DNA from: Bifidobacterium italicum
Lineage (GTDB): Bacteria > Actinomycetota > Actinomycetes > Actinomycetales > Bifidobacteriaceae
Length of the DNA: 52,721 nt
Assembly: GCF_002286915.1 (NCBI RefSeq)
Contig: NZ_MVOG01000006.1
Span: 1-52,721, forward strand
Direction of reading: 5' to 3'
This document shows positions 35,219 through 44,467 of this stretch, piece after piece (position 1 is the first letter of the stretch; each line of letters begins with the position of its first letter). Below the pieces are notes generated by a model. The model searched no databases and had not been told where the DNA came from. It saw nothing but the letters and a program-made list of their open reading frames with translations. Both the position numbers and the translations under genes were made by a program.

Positions 35219-37093
35219 GTGGTCACAACCTCGAAACTAGAAGACATGAAGCTTCCCGAGCTCAAGGAGCTCGCCAAGCAGATGGGCCTGCGCGGCGTCT
35301 CGACGATGCGCAAGGGCGAATTGCTTGCAACGTTGCAGGCCGCACGCAACGGCGAGGCGGCGCCGGCGGGGGTCACCGTGCGCGTGCCGAAGCCGGCCAA
35401 GCAGGAGCGCAAGACCGCGACGCCGGAGGAGCCGGCCGCCGTGGCTCCGGCAGCGGATGAGCGAGCGAAGACGGCGGCGCGCGCCGCGCATGCGCAGGCG
35501 GCCCCGGAGGAGCCGGCCTCGTCGACGAAGATCGTCATCGACGAGCCGAAGCCGGAAAGCAACATGGAGATGCACGTCACCGCCCGCCGCGTGCGCAAGC
35601 GCCGCGACGAGGCGGCCTCCGGACAGTCCGGGCAGCAGCAGTCCTCCTTCGAATTCGACGACCAGCCGAAGCGCCGTCCGCGCCGCGGCCACGACGACCA
35701 GCGCGGCGCCCACCGCCGTATGCCGGCGCAGCCCTCCGGCGAGAGCATCAACCTTGACGAGATCCTCGATGCGCTGCCGGGCGTGCCGGCGCACGGCCAC
35801 GACGACCAGCGCGAGACGCGCCGCGGCCGTGGCGACCGCAACGATCGCAACAACAACCGCAATGACCGCAACGAGCGCGGCAACAACCGCCGCGGACGCG
35901 GCCGCGACAACGAGAACCGCCACGACGACGCTAACGCGCAGCGCGACGACCTCGTGCCGGTCGCCGGCATCGTCGACGTGCTCGACTCCTACGCGTTCAT
36001 CCGCACCTCCGGCTATCTGCCGGGCCCGAACGACGTCTACGTGAGCATGGGGCAGGTCAAGAAGTACGGCCTGCGCAAGGGCGACGCCGTCAAAGGCTCG
36101 ATCCGCACGCCGCACGAGGGCGACCGCCGCAACCAGCGCCAGAAGTTCGTGCCGCTGCAGTCGATCGATTCGATCAACGGCATGAGCGTCGAGGAGGCCG
36201 CCCGACGCCCGCAGTTCAGCAAGCTCACGCCGCTCTATCCGAATGAACGGCTCAAGATGGAGACGACGGCGAACCGCCTGACCGGGCGCCTCATCGACAT
36301 CGTCTCGCCGATCGGCAAGGGCCAGCGCGGCCTGATCGTCTCGCCGCCGAAGGCCGGCAAGACGATCACGCTGCAGAACATCGCGAACGCGATCGCGACG
36401 AACAACCCCGAGGTCTATCTGATGGTCGTGCTCGTCGACGAACGTCCCGAAGAGGTCACCGACATGGAGCGCACCGTGCAGGGCGAGGTCATCTCGTCGA
36501 CCTTCGACCGCCCCGCCTCCGACCACACGACCGTCGCCGAACTCGCGATCGAACGCGCGAAGCGCCTCGTCGAACTCGGTCAGGACGTCGTCGTCCTGCT
36601 CGATTCGATGACGCGTCTGGCGCGCGCCTACAACATCGCCGCACCGGCGTCGGGACGCATCCTGTCCGGCGGCGTCGACGCGCAGGCGCTCTACCCGCCG
36701 AAGAAGTTCTTCGGCGCGGCGCGCAACATCGAGAACGGCGGCTCGCTGACGATCATCTCGTCGGCGCTCGTCGAGACCGGCTCGAAGATGGACGAGGTCA
36801 TCTTCGAGGAATTCAAGGGCACCGGCAACATGGAGCTGCGACTGAGCCGCGAACTCGCCGACAAGCGCATGTTCCCCGCCGTCGACGTCAACGCGTCCGG
36901 CACGCGCCGCGAGGAGCTCATCACCGATCCGCAGACGCTGCCGATCATCTACCGCCTGCGCCGTCTGCTCGGCGGCCTCGAGCCGGAGCAGGCCTACCAG
37001 ACGCTCGTGCCGCGTCTGAAGAAGACGATGACGAACCGCGATTTCTTCGCGGCGCTCGTGCAGCAGGGCGGCAACACGCTCAACGGCAACTGA
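35219..37093 (+). CDS. rho: Transcription termination factor Rho
   Basis: About 624 residues of the hexameric RNA helicase that ends transcription. It has the N-terminal Rho_N helix bundle ([16 protein letters not shown]), then a long insert of about 190 residues rich in A, P and E and later R, N and D ([21 protein letters not shown]). The RNA-binding OB fold ([29 protein letters not shown]) follows, then the ATPase with [27 protein letters not shown] and [13 protein letters not shown]. Such inserts are usual in actinobacterial Rho. GTG 35219 with GAAAGG upstream is preferred; ATG 35195 is in frame but has no good box. Confidence 0.95.
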   Translation: MVTTSKLEDMKLPELKELAKQMGLRGVSTMRKGELLATLQAARNGEAAPAGVTVRVPKPAKQERKTATPEEPAAVAPAADERAKTAARAAHAQAAPEEPASSTKIVIDEPKPESNMEMHVTARRVRKRRDEAASGQSGQQQSSFEFDDQPKRRPRRGHDDQRGAHRRMPAQPSGESINLDEILDALPGVPAHGHDDQRETRRGRGDRNDRNNNRNDRNERGNNRRGRGRDNENRHDDANAQRDDLVPVAGIVDVLDSYAFIRTSGYLPGPNDVYVSMGQVKKYGLRKGDAVKGSIRTPHEGDRRNQRQKFVPLQSIDSINGMSVEEAARRPQFSKLTPLYPNERLKMETTANRLTGRLIDIVSPIGKGQRGLIVSPPKAGKTITLQNIANAIATNNPEVYLMVVLVDERPEEVTDMERTVQGEVISSTFDRPASDHTTVAELAIERAKRLVELGQDVVVLLDSMTRLARAYNIAAPASGRILSGGVDAQALYPPKKFFGAARNIENGGSLTIISSALVETGSKMDEVIFEEFKGTGNMELRLSRELADKRMFPAVDVNASGTRREELITDPQTLPIIYRLRRLLGGLEPEQAYQTLVPRLKKTMTNRDFFAALVQQGGNTLNGN

Positions 37094-37114
37094 TCCGCGG
37101 CCCTCGCGGATACG

Positions 37115-37187
37115 GACGGCCGATATGCGGCGGACGGGGACGCATGGCGCATCGCCATGCGTCCCCGTCCGCCGCATATCGGCCGTC
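37115..37187. terminator. Perfect 35-bp-stem hairpin after rho
   Basis: Arms 37115-37149 and 37153-37187 are perfectly complementary with a 3-nt loop. It ends 7 bp before the -10 box of the chorismate mutase gene, so the hairpin also covers where a -35 box would be. Confidence 0.85.
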
Positions 37188-37207
37188 GATGCGCTAAGGT
37201 GGAACCC

Positions 37208-37615
37208 ATGACTACCACGGAGGATGGCTGGCGCGCCGACGCGCGCGAGGAGGCGACCGACATCGACGCCTTCGCACAATCGGACGACCCCCAGATGCAA
37301 CGCATCGTCGAACGTATCGACACGTTGCGCGCATCGATCGACAACATCGACATGGCGATCGTCGCGTTGCTCGCCGAACGGTTCAAGGCGACGGCGCAGG
37401 TGGGGGCGCTCAAGGCGCGCGCGGGATTCGCCGCCGCCGACTACGCGCGCGAGGAGCAGCAGATGCAGCGGTTGCGCCTCGTCGCGCAGGGGGCCGGCCT
37501 CGACGTCGAGATCGCCGAACAGTACCGTGAATTCGTCGTGACCGAGACGAAGCGGCGCCATCGCCGCATCGCCGAGGCGGGAGGCGACGCCGGCGTCCTC
37601 GACGTCTTCGCCTGA
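37208..37615 (+). CDS. Chorismate mutase, AroQ type
   Basis: 135 residues; the AroQ helical domain spans about 30-115. RIDTLRASIDNIDMAIVALLAERFKATAQVGALKA contains the usual Arg, Asp, Arg and Lys of the active site. It makes prephenate for Phe and Tyr. There is no prephenate dehydratase fusion and no signal peptide. TAAGGT (37195-37200) lies exactly 7 nt before ATG without a ribosome box, so the mRNA may be leaderless. Confidence 0.9.
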   Translation: MTTTEDGWRADAREEATDIDAFAQSDDPQMQRIVERIDTLRASIDNIDMAIVALLAERFKATAQVGALKARAGFAAADYAREEQQMQRLRLVAQGAGLDVEIAEQYREFVVTETKRRHRRIAEAGGDAGVLDVFA

Positions 37616-37754
37616 CGGCGGGGCGCTTCGCCGACGGAGGAGGCGGCCTCGGCGGCTGCGACTAGGGTGGAGACGCCAAGGTGCAGACGAAGGCGGCCCG
37701 AAGGGCTGCCTTCGCTCGATGACGCGACGGTCGGGACTGCGGAGGGAGCACGGG

Positions 37755-39743
37755 ATGCGACGAGCATGGATGCGGTTATGCGCGGCGGCGACGGTGGCGG
37801 CATGCACGGCCGCGCCGTGCGTCGTCGCCGTCGTCCACGCCTGCGGGCAGGCCGCGGCAGCCGTCGCATCGGCCGACGAGGCCGCATCGCGCTTCACGCG
37901 GCACGACGTGTTCACGACGGCCGCCGCCGGCGGCGCGCGCCGCTACTACCTCGAGACGCCGGATGGCGGCAACGTGACGTCGATGACGGCGCGCGGACGG
38001 CTGCCGTGGACGATCGACGTCGACTATGCGCTCAACGGGCCGAACGTCGACGCCGACGCGTTGTGGGGCGCCGACGGCACCGTGCAGATCCATGTGCATG
38101 TCGCGCCGGACATGCGCGCCGACGGGTCCATGCGCCGCTACGCGCGCCAGCTACGGTTGTTCACGACGTTCACGTTGCCGGCGCAGGCCGTGAAGGATGT
38201 GGGCGCCGGCGACGGCGTCGCGATCGCCAGACGCGGCGACGCGATCGTCGTCTCGTCGACGGCCGCGCCCGGGGAAACGCTCGACATGCGCGTCTTCGTC
38301 GAGGCGACGAAGTTCTCGATGGGCGACATCGCCGTGGCCGCATTGTCCGCGGACTCGGCGACGGCCTACGGCGATGGGCTGCGCGCGCTCGGCGCGCAAT
38401 CGTCGACGCTCACCGAAGCGGTCAACAGGCAACGCGGACGGTCCGAGGACGACGGCGCGAACGCCGCGTTCCTTGCGACGCTGACGCAACTGCGCGATCA
38501 GGAGCGCGCGCTCGCCGAGCAGCGGATCGCCGAGCTCACGAAGGCGCATCAGCGGGCCTTCCGCGACTACATGGCCGCCTATGTCGGCTCCTACACGAAC
38601 CATCTGTCCGGCTCGATCGGCACGAAGACGCAGATGACTGCGTTGATGGGCACCGCCGGCGAACTCAACGGGGACACGCCGCTCGCGCACGCCGTCACCG
38701 CGCTGGCGACGGCCGTCAACGACGTCTCCGACGCCTACCAGCACATCGGCGCCGCCGACGAGGTCGACCGGATCATCACGCGCATCCGTCAGCAGGGCAC
38801 GGACGGACTGGCCGACGACCTCAAACGGACGGCCGGCGAACAGGCGCGCATCGGCGCGCAGATGTACGCGGACGGCCAGGGGCAGCTGTCGCGTGCGATG
38901 ATCCCGTATTCGATGGCCTACACCGACGTCTACACCTCCGAACTCAACGACCTGACCGGCGGCGACCTCGCGCGCGCCGGCGCGGCCTCGGCCGAGGCGA
39001 TCGCGGCGACGAACGCGCGCAACGGCGCAGGGACGCTCGGCGACGACATGGCCGGCGTCGACGCGGCGATGGCGACGCTCGCCTCGGCGCGCGAGCACAC
39101 CGGCGCGGCGAACGCGGCCGAGCAGATCCTGCAGCGTTTCCCCGACGAACTCGCCGACGGCGGCGCGGAGGGCGCCGACGTGGACGTGCGCATGCAGCTG
39201 CAGCCGGTCCTGCGCGATTCGCCGCTGATGCGCGCGACATACGAACAGTGGCTGCGAGACCCGCTCGGCGGTCAGGCGCGTGCGCGGCGCGCGTCCCGCA
39301 TCGCCGACGCCGAGAAACAGCAGCAGGCGACGCATGGTGCGAAGGACATGTCGACGCTCGTGACGCCTTCGGCCAACGATGCGGCGGCCGAGATCTCGAA
39401 ATACGCCGGATCGGTGACCTCCTCGATCGGCGGCGGTGGCGGCGGGGACGGCGCCACCGCCGGGAAGCCGGGCGATGGCGGCCAGCCGCGGCAGGCGTCG
39501 AAGACGATCTCCGAGGACCAGTGGATGGCGCTCGTCGACGCGAACCCGTGGGGACGCACGTTCATCGCACCTGATATGCAGCCGTCCATCGACGAGACGG
39601 TGCGCATCGCGTCGGTCAGGCCGGCGCTCGACGCGACGGCCGGAGAGCTCGCGGACGGCGGCGCGCTCGCCGGTCAGGTCACGTCGACGCGCTCTGGCGA
39701 CGTCCTCGACACACGTTTCCTGATCGTGCGCGGCGCGCACTGA
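37755..39743 (+). CDS. Large secreted protein, unknown function
   Basis: 662 residues with an N-terminal signal (MRRAWMRLCAAATVAACTAAPCVVAVVHA, cleavage probably after the Ala-rich part near residue 35). A beta-rich part (about 40-200) is followed by a long helical part (about 205-500) rich in A, E, Q and R, a Gly-rich linker (SIGGGGGGDGATAG) and a short end domain. There is no sortase signal and no C-terminal anchor. GGAGGGAG precedes ATG 37755 at 9 bases; TAGGGT near 37665 may be the -10 box. I do not recognise a family. Confidence 0.75.
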   Translation: MRRAWMRLCAAATVAACTAAPCVVAVVHACGQAAAAVASADEAASRFTRHDVFTTAAAGGARRYYLETPDGGNVTSMTARGRLPWTIDVDYALNGPNVDADALWGADGTVQIHVHVAPDMRADGSMRRYARQLRLFTTFTLPAQAVKDVGAGDGVAIARRGDAIVVSSTAAPGETLDMRVFVEATKFSMGDIAVAALSADSATAYGDGLRALGAQSSTLTEAVNRQRGRSEDDGANAAFLATLTQLRDQERALAEQRIAELTKAHQRAFRDYMAAYVGSYTNHLSGSIGTKTQMTALMGTAGELNGDTPLAHAVTALATAVNDVSDAYQHIGAADEVDRIITRIRQQGTDGLADDLKRTAGEQARIGAQMYADGQGQLSRAMIPYSMAYTDVYTSELNDLTGGDLARAGAASAEAIAATNARNGAGTLGDDMAGVDAAMATLASAREHTGAANAAEQILQRFPDELADGGAEGADVDVRMQLQPVLRDSPLMRATYEQWLRDPLGGQARARRASRIADAEKQQQATHGAKDMSTLVTPSANDAAAEISKYAGSVTSSIGGGGGGDGATAGKPGDGGQPRQASKTISEDQWMALVDANPWGRTFIAPDMQPSIDETVRIASVRPALDATAGELADGGALAGQVTSTRSGDVLDTRFLIVRGAH

Positions 39744-39746
39744 GAT

Positions 39747-39944
39747 CCGACCGTTCGGGGTGCGGGTCGCGGCGATCGCAGTCGCCGGGGAGGGGCTTTG
39801 CGACCATGCTCGGTGCATGTCGCACCGGCTGCGTTCGCAAAGCGGACGTTTTCCGACCGTTCCGGGTGCGGATGGCGGCCGTGACGGTCACGGACCGTGC
39901 AGTTGGCGACCGTTGCGGGTGCAGTGTGCACCCGCAACGGTCGC
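39747..39944. repeat. Four diverged repeat units with 53-bp period
   Basis: Units start at 39747, 39800, 39853 and 39906, exactly 53 bp apart. They begin CCGACCGTTCGGGGTGCGG, GCGACCATGCTCGGTGCAT, CCGACCGTTCCGGGTGCGG and GCGACCGTTGCGGGTGCAG. The last unit folds into a perfect 18-bp hairpin (39906-39923 with 39927-39944, loop GTG). The array is non-coding, between two convergent genes. Confidence 0.7.
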
Positions 39945-39950
39945 ACACAT

Positions 39951-39996
39951 AGGGGATGGCCCCCGGAACCGAATGGGGTTCCGGGGGCCATCCCCT
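39951..39996. terminator. Terminator between the secreted-protein gene and valS
   Basis: A perfect 20-bp stem (39951-39970 with 39977-39996), loop GAATGG, about 20 bp beyond the valS stop. Confidence 0.85.
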
Positions 39997-40018
39997 TAAA
40001 CAGCGCTGGATGTGCTGC

Positions 40019-42799
40019 TCACTGCTTCGGCTTCTTGGCCGGCGGCTCGCCGAGCTCGCTGTCGGAGACGATGATCGTCTCCTCCTCGGTCGTTTCGGCC
40101 GGGGCGGCATCATCGGAGGCGCCGTCCTTCGGGCGCGCGTACTTCTCCATCAGATCGCTCGCCTTGCGCAGCGTGATCCGGCCGGTCACGCGCGCCGCCT
40201 CGGCGATGTCGCCGAGCGCCGGCACGAGCGCGTCGTGCAGCTCGTCGTTGACGTTGAGCATGACGGACAGGATCGGCGTCTTCATCGAGACCTTCGCCTT
40301 CGACTTGATGCCGCGCAGCGCCGTGAGCGCCTGCCCGGCCTGCGCGAGCAGGTCCGGCGACGCCTTGAATGCGGCCGCCGCATAGGTCAGCGGCTTCGGC
40401 CACGGCGCGCGGTGCACAGAGCCTTCGCCGGCATGCATCCAGCTCCACACCTCTTCGGTCGTGTACGGCAGGAACGGCGCGAGCAGACGTGCGAAGGCGT
40501 CCAGGCCGAGGCCGAGCGTCGTGCGCGCCGACTTGACGGCCTGCGGGCTCGGCGTGCTGCCGGTCGACTCGGCCGTGCCGTAGGCGCGGTTCTTGACGAG
40601 TTCGATGTAGTCGTCGCAGAACTGCCAGAAGAAGTCCTCGATCGCCTCGAGCGCCTTCGAATGCTCGTAGTTCTCAAGCGATTCGGTCGCGTCGTAGACG
40701 ACCTTCGCCATCTTCGCCATCGCGGCGCGGTCGAGCGGTTCGGTGACGTCCTGCGGATTCCATGTGGCCGTCGCCGCCTCGCCGACATGGTGGTTCTCGT
40801 CCTCACGGCCGATCGCGAGCGCGAACTTCGTCGCGTTGAGCAGCTTGATCGCGAGCCTGCGGCCGATCTTCATCTGGCCCTCGTCGTAGGTCGCGTCGAG
40901 GCCGAGGCGTGCCGAGGCCGCCCAGTAGCGCACGGCGTCGGCGCCGAACTTCTCGATCGGCTCGTTCGGGACGACGACGTTGCCCTTCGACTTCGACATC
41001 TTCTTGTGGTCGGGGTCGAGGATCCAGCCCGAAAGCGTCGCGTTCGCCCACGGCAGGCAGTGGTTCTCGAGGTCGGCGCGGTCGATCGTGCTGAACAGCC
41101 AGGTGCGGATGATGTCCTGTCCCTGCGGGCGCAGGTCCATCGGGAACGTCGACTTGAAGAACGACTCGTTCTCCGCGCCCGGTTCCGCCCACTTCGTGAC
41201 GATCTGCGGCGTCAGCGACGACGTCGCCCACGTGTCCATGATGTCCGGTTCGGCCATGAAGCCGTTCGGCTGGTTACGCTGCTCCTCGCTGTAGCCCTCC
41301 GGCACGTCGATCGACGGGTCGATCGGCAGACGGTCCTCGCTCGGCGTCAACGGATTCGCGTAGTCCGGCTCACCGTGCTCGTCGAGCGCGTACCACAGCG
41401 GGAACGGGACGCCGAAGAAGCGCTGGCGCGAGATCAGCCAGTCGCCGTTGAGGCCGTGCACCCAGTTCTCGTAGCGCACGCGCATGAAGTCGGGGTAGAA
41501 GTTGAGCTCCTTGCCGCGTTCGATGAGTTCGGCGTTGAGGCGCTTGTTCGTGCCGCCGTTCTCGAGGTACCACTGGCGGGAGGTGACGATCTCGAGCGGC
41601 TTGTCGCCCTTCTCGTAGAAGTTCGTCATACGCATCGTCGGCTTCGGCTCGCCGTCCATGTCGCCGGCCGCCTGCAGCTGCTCGACGACCTCCTTGCGCG
41701 CCGAGAACGTCGTCTTGCCTTCGATCGCGGCGAAGCGTTCGCGGCCCTGCGCGTCGCGGATCCAGTCCGGCGTGTCCATGATGATGCGGCCGTTGCGCTG
41801 GATGATCGAACGGGTCGGCAGATGCAGGTCGCGCCACCATTCGACGTCGGTCATGTCGCCGAAGGTGCAGCACATCGCGATGCCGGCGCCCTTGTCCATC
41901 TCGGCGGCCGGGTGGGCGAGGATCGGGACCTCGACGTTGTAGAGTGGCGACGTCACCATCTTGCCGAAGTACGGCTTGTAGCGTTCGTCGTCCGGATGCG
42001 CGATGAGCGCGACGCATGCGGAGAGCAGCTCGGGGCGCGTCGTCTCGATGTAGATCGGCGTGCCGTCCTCGAAACGGAACGCGATGCGGTGGTAGAAGCC
42101 CGGGTATTCGCGCGATTCGAGCTCCGCCTGCGCGACGGCCGTCTGGAACGTGACGTCCCACAGGCCCGGCGCGTCCTTCTGATAGGCCTCGCCGCGCGCG
42201 AGGTTGCGCAGGAACGCCTTCTGCGCGACGCGGCGCGGATGCTCGCCGATCGTGTGGTAGGTCTGCGACCAGTCGATCGACAGGCCGAGACGGCGCCACA
42301 GGTTCTCGAAGAGCTTCTCGTCCTGCGCGGTGAGGCGCTCGCACAGCTCGATGAAGTTGCGACGCGAGCACGGCACCTGGTCCTTCGCCTGGATCTTCTT
42401 GCCCTCGGTGCCTTCGAACGGCGGTTTGAAATCGGGATCGTAGGGCAGCGACGTGTCGACGCGCACGCCGTAGTAGTTCTGCACGCGACGCTCGGTCGGC
42501 AGGCCGTTGTCGTCCCAGCCCATCGGGTAGAGGACCTCGAAGCCGTTCATGCGCTTGTAACGCGCGATGATGTCGGTGTGCGTGTACGAGAACACATGGC
42601 CGACGTGCAGATGGCCGGAGACGGTGGGCGGCGGCGTGTCGATCGAATAGACGGCGCTGCGCTCGCCGGGGTTGTGGAATGTGTAGGTGCCGTCTTCGTC
42701 CCAGACGCCGCGCCACTTGTCCTCGAGACCGTCCACGCCTACGCGGTCGGGGAGGGGGGTGAGATTGGCGCTGATGGAGATGTCTTCGCTATCAGTCAT
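40019..42799 (-). CDS. valS: Valyl-tRNA synthetase
   Basis: A 926-residue class I synthetase. The HIGH motif is in PPPTVSGHLHVGHVFSYTHTD, the KMSKS motif in KKMSKSKGNVV, and YPMGWDDNGLPTERRV and the editing domain lie between. A short C-terminal domain replaces the long coiled coil of some ValRS. TACACT (complement of 42807-42812) stands exactly 7 nt before ATG 42799 and there is no ribosome box, so initiation on a leaderless mRNA is likely. Confidence 0.97.
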   Translation of the reverse strand: MTDSEDISISANLTPLPDRVGVDGLEDKWRGVWDEDGTYTFHNPGERSAVYSIDTPPPTVSGHLHVGHVFSYTHTDIIARYKRMNGFEVLYPMGWDDNGLPTERRVQNYYGVRVDTSLPYDPDFKPPFEGTEGKKIQAKDQVPCSRRNFIELCERLTAQDEKLFENLWRRLGLSIDWSQTYHTIGEHPRRVAQKAFLRNLARGEAYQKDAPGLWDVTFQTAVAQAELESREYPGFYHRIAFRFEDGTPIYIETTRPELLSACVALIAHPDDERYKPYFGKMVTSPLYNVEVPILAHPAAEMDKGAGIAMCCTFGDMTDVEWWRDLHLPTRSIIQRNGRIIMDTPDWIRDAQGRERFAAIEGKTTFSARKEVVEQLQAAGDMDGEPKPTMRMTNFYEKGDKPLEIVTSRQWYLENGGTNKRLNAELIERGKELNFYPDFMRVRYENWVHGLNGDWLISRQRFFGVPFPLWYALDEHGEPDYANPLTPSEDRLPIDPSIDVPEGYSEEQRNQPNGFMAEPDIMDTWATSSLTPQIVTKWAEPGAENESFFKSTFPMDLRPQGQDIIRTWLFSTIDRADLENHCLPWANATLSGWILDPDHKKMSKSKGNVVVPNEPIEKFGADAVRYWAASARLGLDATYDEGQMKIGRRLAIKLLNATKFALAIGREDENHHVGEAATATWNPQDVTEPLDRAAMAKMAKVVYDATESLENYEHSKALEAIEDFFWQFCDDYIELVKNRAYGTAESTGSTPSPQAVKSARTTLGLGLDAFARLLAPFLPYTTEEVWSWMHAGEGSVHRAPWPKPLTYAAAAFKASPDLLAQAGQALTALRGIKSKAKVSMKTPILSVMLNVNDELHDALVPALGDIAEAARVTGRITLRKASDLMEKYARPKDGASDDAAPAETTEEETIIVSDSELGEPPAKKPKQ

Positions 42800-42900
42800 A
42801 ACCGTCAGTGTAAAAAGCGTCTATGACATCGTCGCCGCCGCGCACACGGCTCGCCGCGCACGTTTCGCGATGTGCGCAACGGCGCATGCATCCGGCGTTT

Positions 42901-44442
42901 TCAGCGGCGCGTCGCGAGGTCGGCGAGCCGCAGCCGCCATGACGAATTCTCGGCGTCGACGCCGTCGACCGAGCTCTTCGCGACGACGAAGTCCTTGTTC
43001 TCATACAGCCACGCGCTCGCCGCGTCCTGGCTGACGATGCGGTCGAAGTCGCGCATGCGTTCGCGGTAGTCCTTGTAGTCGGTCCTGGCGAGCGCGTCCT
43101 CGTAGACGCGTTGCGCCTCGCCGTTCTGATAATGGAACATCGGCGAGCCGTCGACGAAGCGGCGGTAGTCGTCGACGCCCTCGAGCGTGACGAGCGCGCA
43201 GTCGTAGTCGCCGTCGGAGACGCGCTTCGCCAGTTCATCCGCGTCGACGACCTCGAGCGTCGCCGGCATCGACAGCACGTCGTTGAACGTGGCCGTGATC
43301 CGTTCGGCGACCGCGCGGTGCGTCTCGTCGGTGAGCACGGTGAACTCATGGAAGTAGACGTAGGGGAAGTAGGCGCGCATCGACGCGGCCTTCGCCTCGT
43401 CGTAGGGGAACAGGTCGTCGAGGTCGACGTAGCCCGGCTGCAGGCGTCCGATCGGCCCCGACAGCTGCGCCGCCGACTCCGGCTGCGTCTTCGCGATGCC
43501 GGCCGCGTCGATCGCGTAGCGCGTGAGCTGGCGCACCTGCACGTCCGAGAACGGGCTCTCCTGCGCGTTGTTGAGCGCGAGCATCGTCTGGCGCATCCCC
43601 AGCCCGTCGTCGACGCGCAGCCCGTCGTGCTTCGCGAGCCGCTGCGTCGTCGCCGCATCGCGCGGCAGCGCCACGTCGAGCGAGCCGGCCTCGGCGGCGT
43701 CGGCGAGCGCCGCCTCGTCCTTGTAGTAGGCCAGGCGGATGCGCGAGGTCGACGCCTTGCGCCCCCAATAACGGTCGTTGCGTGTGAGCGTGATCGACGA
43801 GCCGTCGCTGCCCGCGACGTCGAAGGGGCCCGAACCGTAGGTGCGGCGCGCGTAGTCGTCGCCGGCGCGTTCGGCGGCCGCGACGTTGACGACGATGCCG
43901 GCGCGGCCGGTGAGCGCCCACAGCAGCCGCGGATTCGGCCTGTGCAGATCGATCGTGAACTGCGAGTCGCTTGTGTTGCGCACGGTGGCGACGTCGCCGA
44001 GCTCCTCGTAGCCGACGTGGCGGTCGGTGATCGTCCGCTGCAGCGACGCGACGACGGCGCTCGCGTCGAGCGCGCTGCCGTCGGCGAAGGTCAGCCCGTC
44101 GCGCAGGATGAACGAGTAGTGCAGGCCGTCGGCCGACGGCACCCAGCGCGCGACGAGGTTCGCGGCGACCGAGGCGTCGTCGCCTCGCGTCAGCAGCGTC
44201 TCGTAGACGTTGCCGACGAGCGCCTGCTCGACGCCGCGCTCGTCGTTCGTGCGGATGTCGAGCGACGTCGGCTGGTCGGTCAGGCCGACCGTGAGCTCGC
44301 TTGAGCCCCCGCCGCCCCATGGCGCGCCGCCGTCGCGTCCGCGCATGAACAGGAACGCCGCGACGATGGCCGCGACGGCGATGATCGCGGCGAACACGAT
44401 CCATGGTGCGACGCGCGCGCCGCGTGATTCCCGGGTGTGCAT
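42901..44442 (-). CDS. Extracellular solute-binding protein family 5 (peptide type), membrane-anchored
   Basis: 513 residues. The N-terminus is a membrane anchor (APWIVFAAIIAVAAIVAAFLFM) and a Gly-rich spacer, with no lipobox cysteine. The body follows the family 5 peptide/nickel-binding fold: LTVGLTDQPTSLDIRTN, GNVYETLLTRG, YSFILRDGLTFADGSALDASAVVASLQR and GSGPFDV. No ABC permease or ATPase genes are next to it, so its transport partner, if any, is elsewhere. TATACT (complement of 44451-44456) ends 8 nt before ATG. Confidence 0.85.
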   Translation of the reverse strand: MHTRESRGARVAPWIVFAAIIAVAAIVAAFLFMRGRDGGAPWGGGGSSELTVGLTDQPTSLDIRTNDERGVEQALVGNVYETLLTRGDDASVAANLVARWVPSADGLHYSFILRDGLTFADGSALDASAVVASLQRTITDRHVGYEELGDVATVRNTSDSQFTIDLHRPNPRLLWALTGRAGIVVNVAAAERAGDDYARRTYGSGPFDVAGSDGSSITLTRNDRYWGRKASTSRIRLAYYKDEAALADAAEAGSLDVALPRDAATTQRLAKHDGLRVDDGLGMRQTMLALNNAQESPFSDVQVRQLTRYAIDAAGIAKTQPESAAQLSGPIGRLQPGYVDLDDLFPYDEAKAASMRAYFPYVYFHEFTVLTDETHRAVAERITATFNDVLSMPATLEVVDADELAKRVSDGDYDCALVTLEGVDDYRRFVDGSPMFHYQNGEAQRVYEDALARTDYKDYRERMRDFDRIVSQDAASAWLYENKDFVVAKSSVDGVDAENSSWRLRLADLATRR

Positions 44443-44467
44443 GACTGTGCAGTATACCGGCAGACGA

